Below, piece after piece: positions 23,046 to 23,256 of a DNA stretch of 23,256 nucleotides (positions within the stretch are counted from its first letter, which is position 1; every line of letters begins with the position of its first letter). This DNA comes from Thermoleophilia bacterium. Its GTDB lineage: Bacteria; Actinomycetota; Thermoleophilia; Gaiellales; Gaiellaceae. The stretch is taken from assembly GCA_025936595.1 (NCBI GenBank), contig JAICTB010000004.1:1-23256 (forward strand). The letters are read 5' to 3'. Below the pieces are notes generated by a model that was not told where the DNA came from, made no database searches, and saw only the letters and a program-made list of their open reading frames with translations. The position numbers and the translations under genes are program-made.

Positions 23046-23256
23046 GTGAAGGCCGCCGCCTGGGTCTGCCTGCTGCTGCCGCTTGCCTCGACGCTCGCCA
23101 TCGCGTTCGCGGGCACCGGCATCTCACGGCGCGTCGCCGGCTACTTCTCGACGGTGACGTCGTTGGGCTCGTTCGCCGCCGCAGTCGTTGCGTTCGCGCA
23201 TATGTGGGGCGAGAGCGTGTCGCAGCGCGGCCATGTGACGACCTCGTGGACGTGGC
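23046..23256 (+). CDS. nuoL: NADH-quinone oxidoreductase subunit L, N-terminal part
   Basis: The GTG at 23046, one base after the nuoK stop, opens a frame for the first 70 residues, KAAAWVCLLLPLASTLAIAF, then RVAGYFSTVTSLGSFAAAVVAFAHMW and QRGHVTTSWTW. This is the first-helix pair and the TWxW turn of the proton-pumping antiporter-like NuoL. The position directly after nuoK supports L rather than M or N. The gene continues beyond the right edge. Confidence 0.88.
   Translation, partial: MKAAAWVCLLLPLASTLAIAFAGTGISRRVAGYFSTVTSLGSFAAAVVAFAHMWGESVSQRGHVTTSWTW

Overview
This is chromosomal DNA from a high-GC (roughly 70% G+C) bacterium. Gene content and style suggest an uncultured or soil actinobacterium, possibly of the Thermoleophilia (Gaiellales/Solirubrobacterales) type. 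The pointers are GTG and TTG starts, a mycobacterial-type FprA ferredoxin reductase, a separate nuoC and nuoD in a standard A-to-N nuo order, class III cyclase-AAA-TPR proteins, and many genes whose only upstream signal is a -10-like hexamer 6-7 nt before the start codon. The lineage is inferred from style and was not tested by any search.

Left part (1-4760). The left edge holds two minus-strand remnants: part of a sialidase-like (BNR repeat) protein and a broken N-terminal piece of a LOG-family protein. Lipoyl synthase (lipA) follows on the plus strand, converging on a small secreted protein gene. A very strong UUCG-loop terminator then ends a large minus-strand gene for a secreted Asp-box beta-propeller protein. 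Directly upstream, in the same frame and with no stop between, lies a ribbon-helix-helix (RHH) DNA-binding module, preceded by a pair of GATATC palindromes 22 bp apart.

Middle part (4768-13973). The minus strand carries fumC (fumarase), a 54-residue zinc-ribbon protein and fprA (NADPH-ferredoxin reductase). A divergent promoter region separates them from a stand-alone cyclic-nucleotide-binding protein and a secreted DUF11-type protein on the plus strand. A long zinc-ribbon/class III cyclase/AAA ATPase/TPR protein, a YbhN/UPF0104-type membrane protein and an A-type iron-sulfur carrier (ErpA/IscA type) follow on the minus strand. The cyclase and the cyclic-nucleotide sensor could be a signalling pair, although nothing in the sequence links them directly.

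Right part (14079-23256). The respiratory complex I operon nuoA-B-C-D-E-F-G-H-I-J-K-L runs rightward from a single promoter region and leaves the window inside nuoL. Nearly all junctions overlap or nearly touch, indicating tight translational coupling. The A-type Fe-S carrier diverges from the operon, which makes functional sense because NuoB, E, F, G and I all carry Fe-S clusters.

Most of the window is ordinary core metabolism. The less ordinary items are the RHH/beta-propeller fusion with its operator-like palindromes, a perfect AT-rich palindrome written in rare codons inside fprA, a palindrome-rich in-frame linker in nuoG, the LOG remnant, and the recurrent leaderless-promoter spacing.
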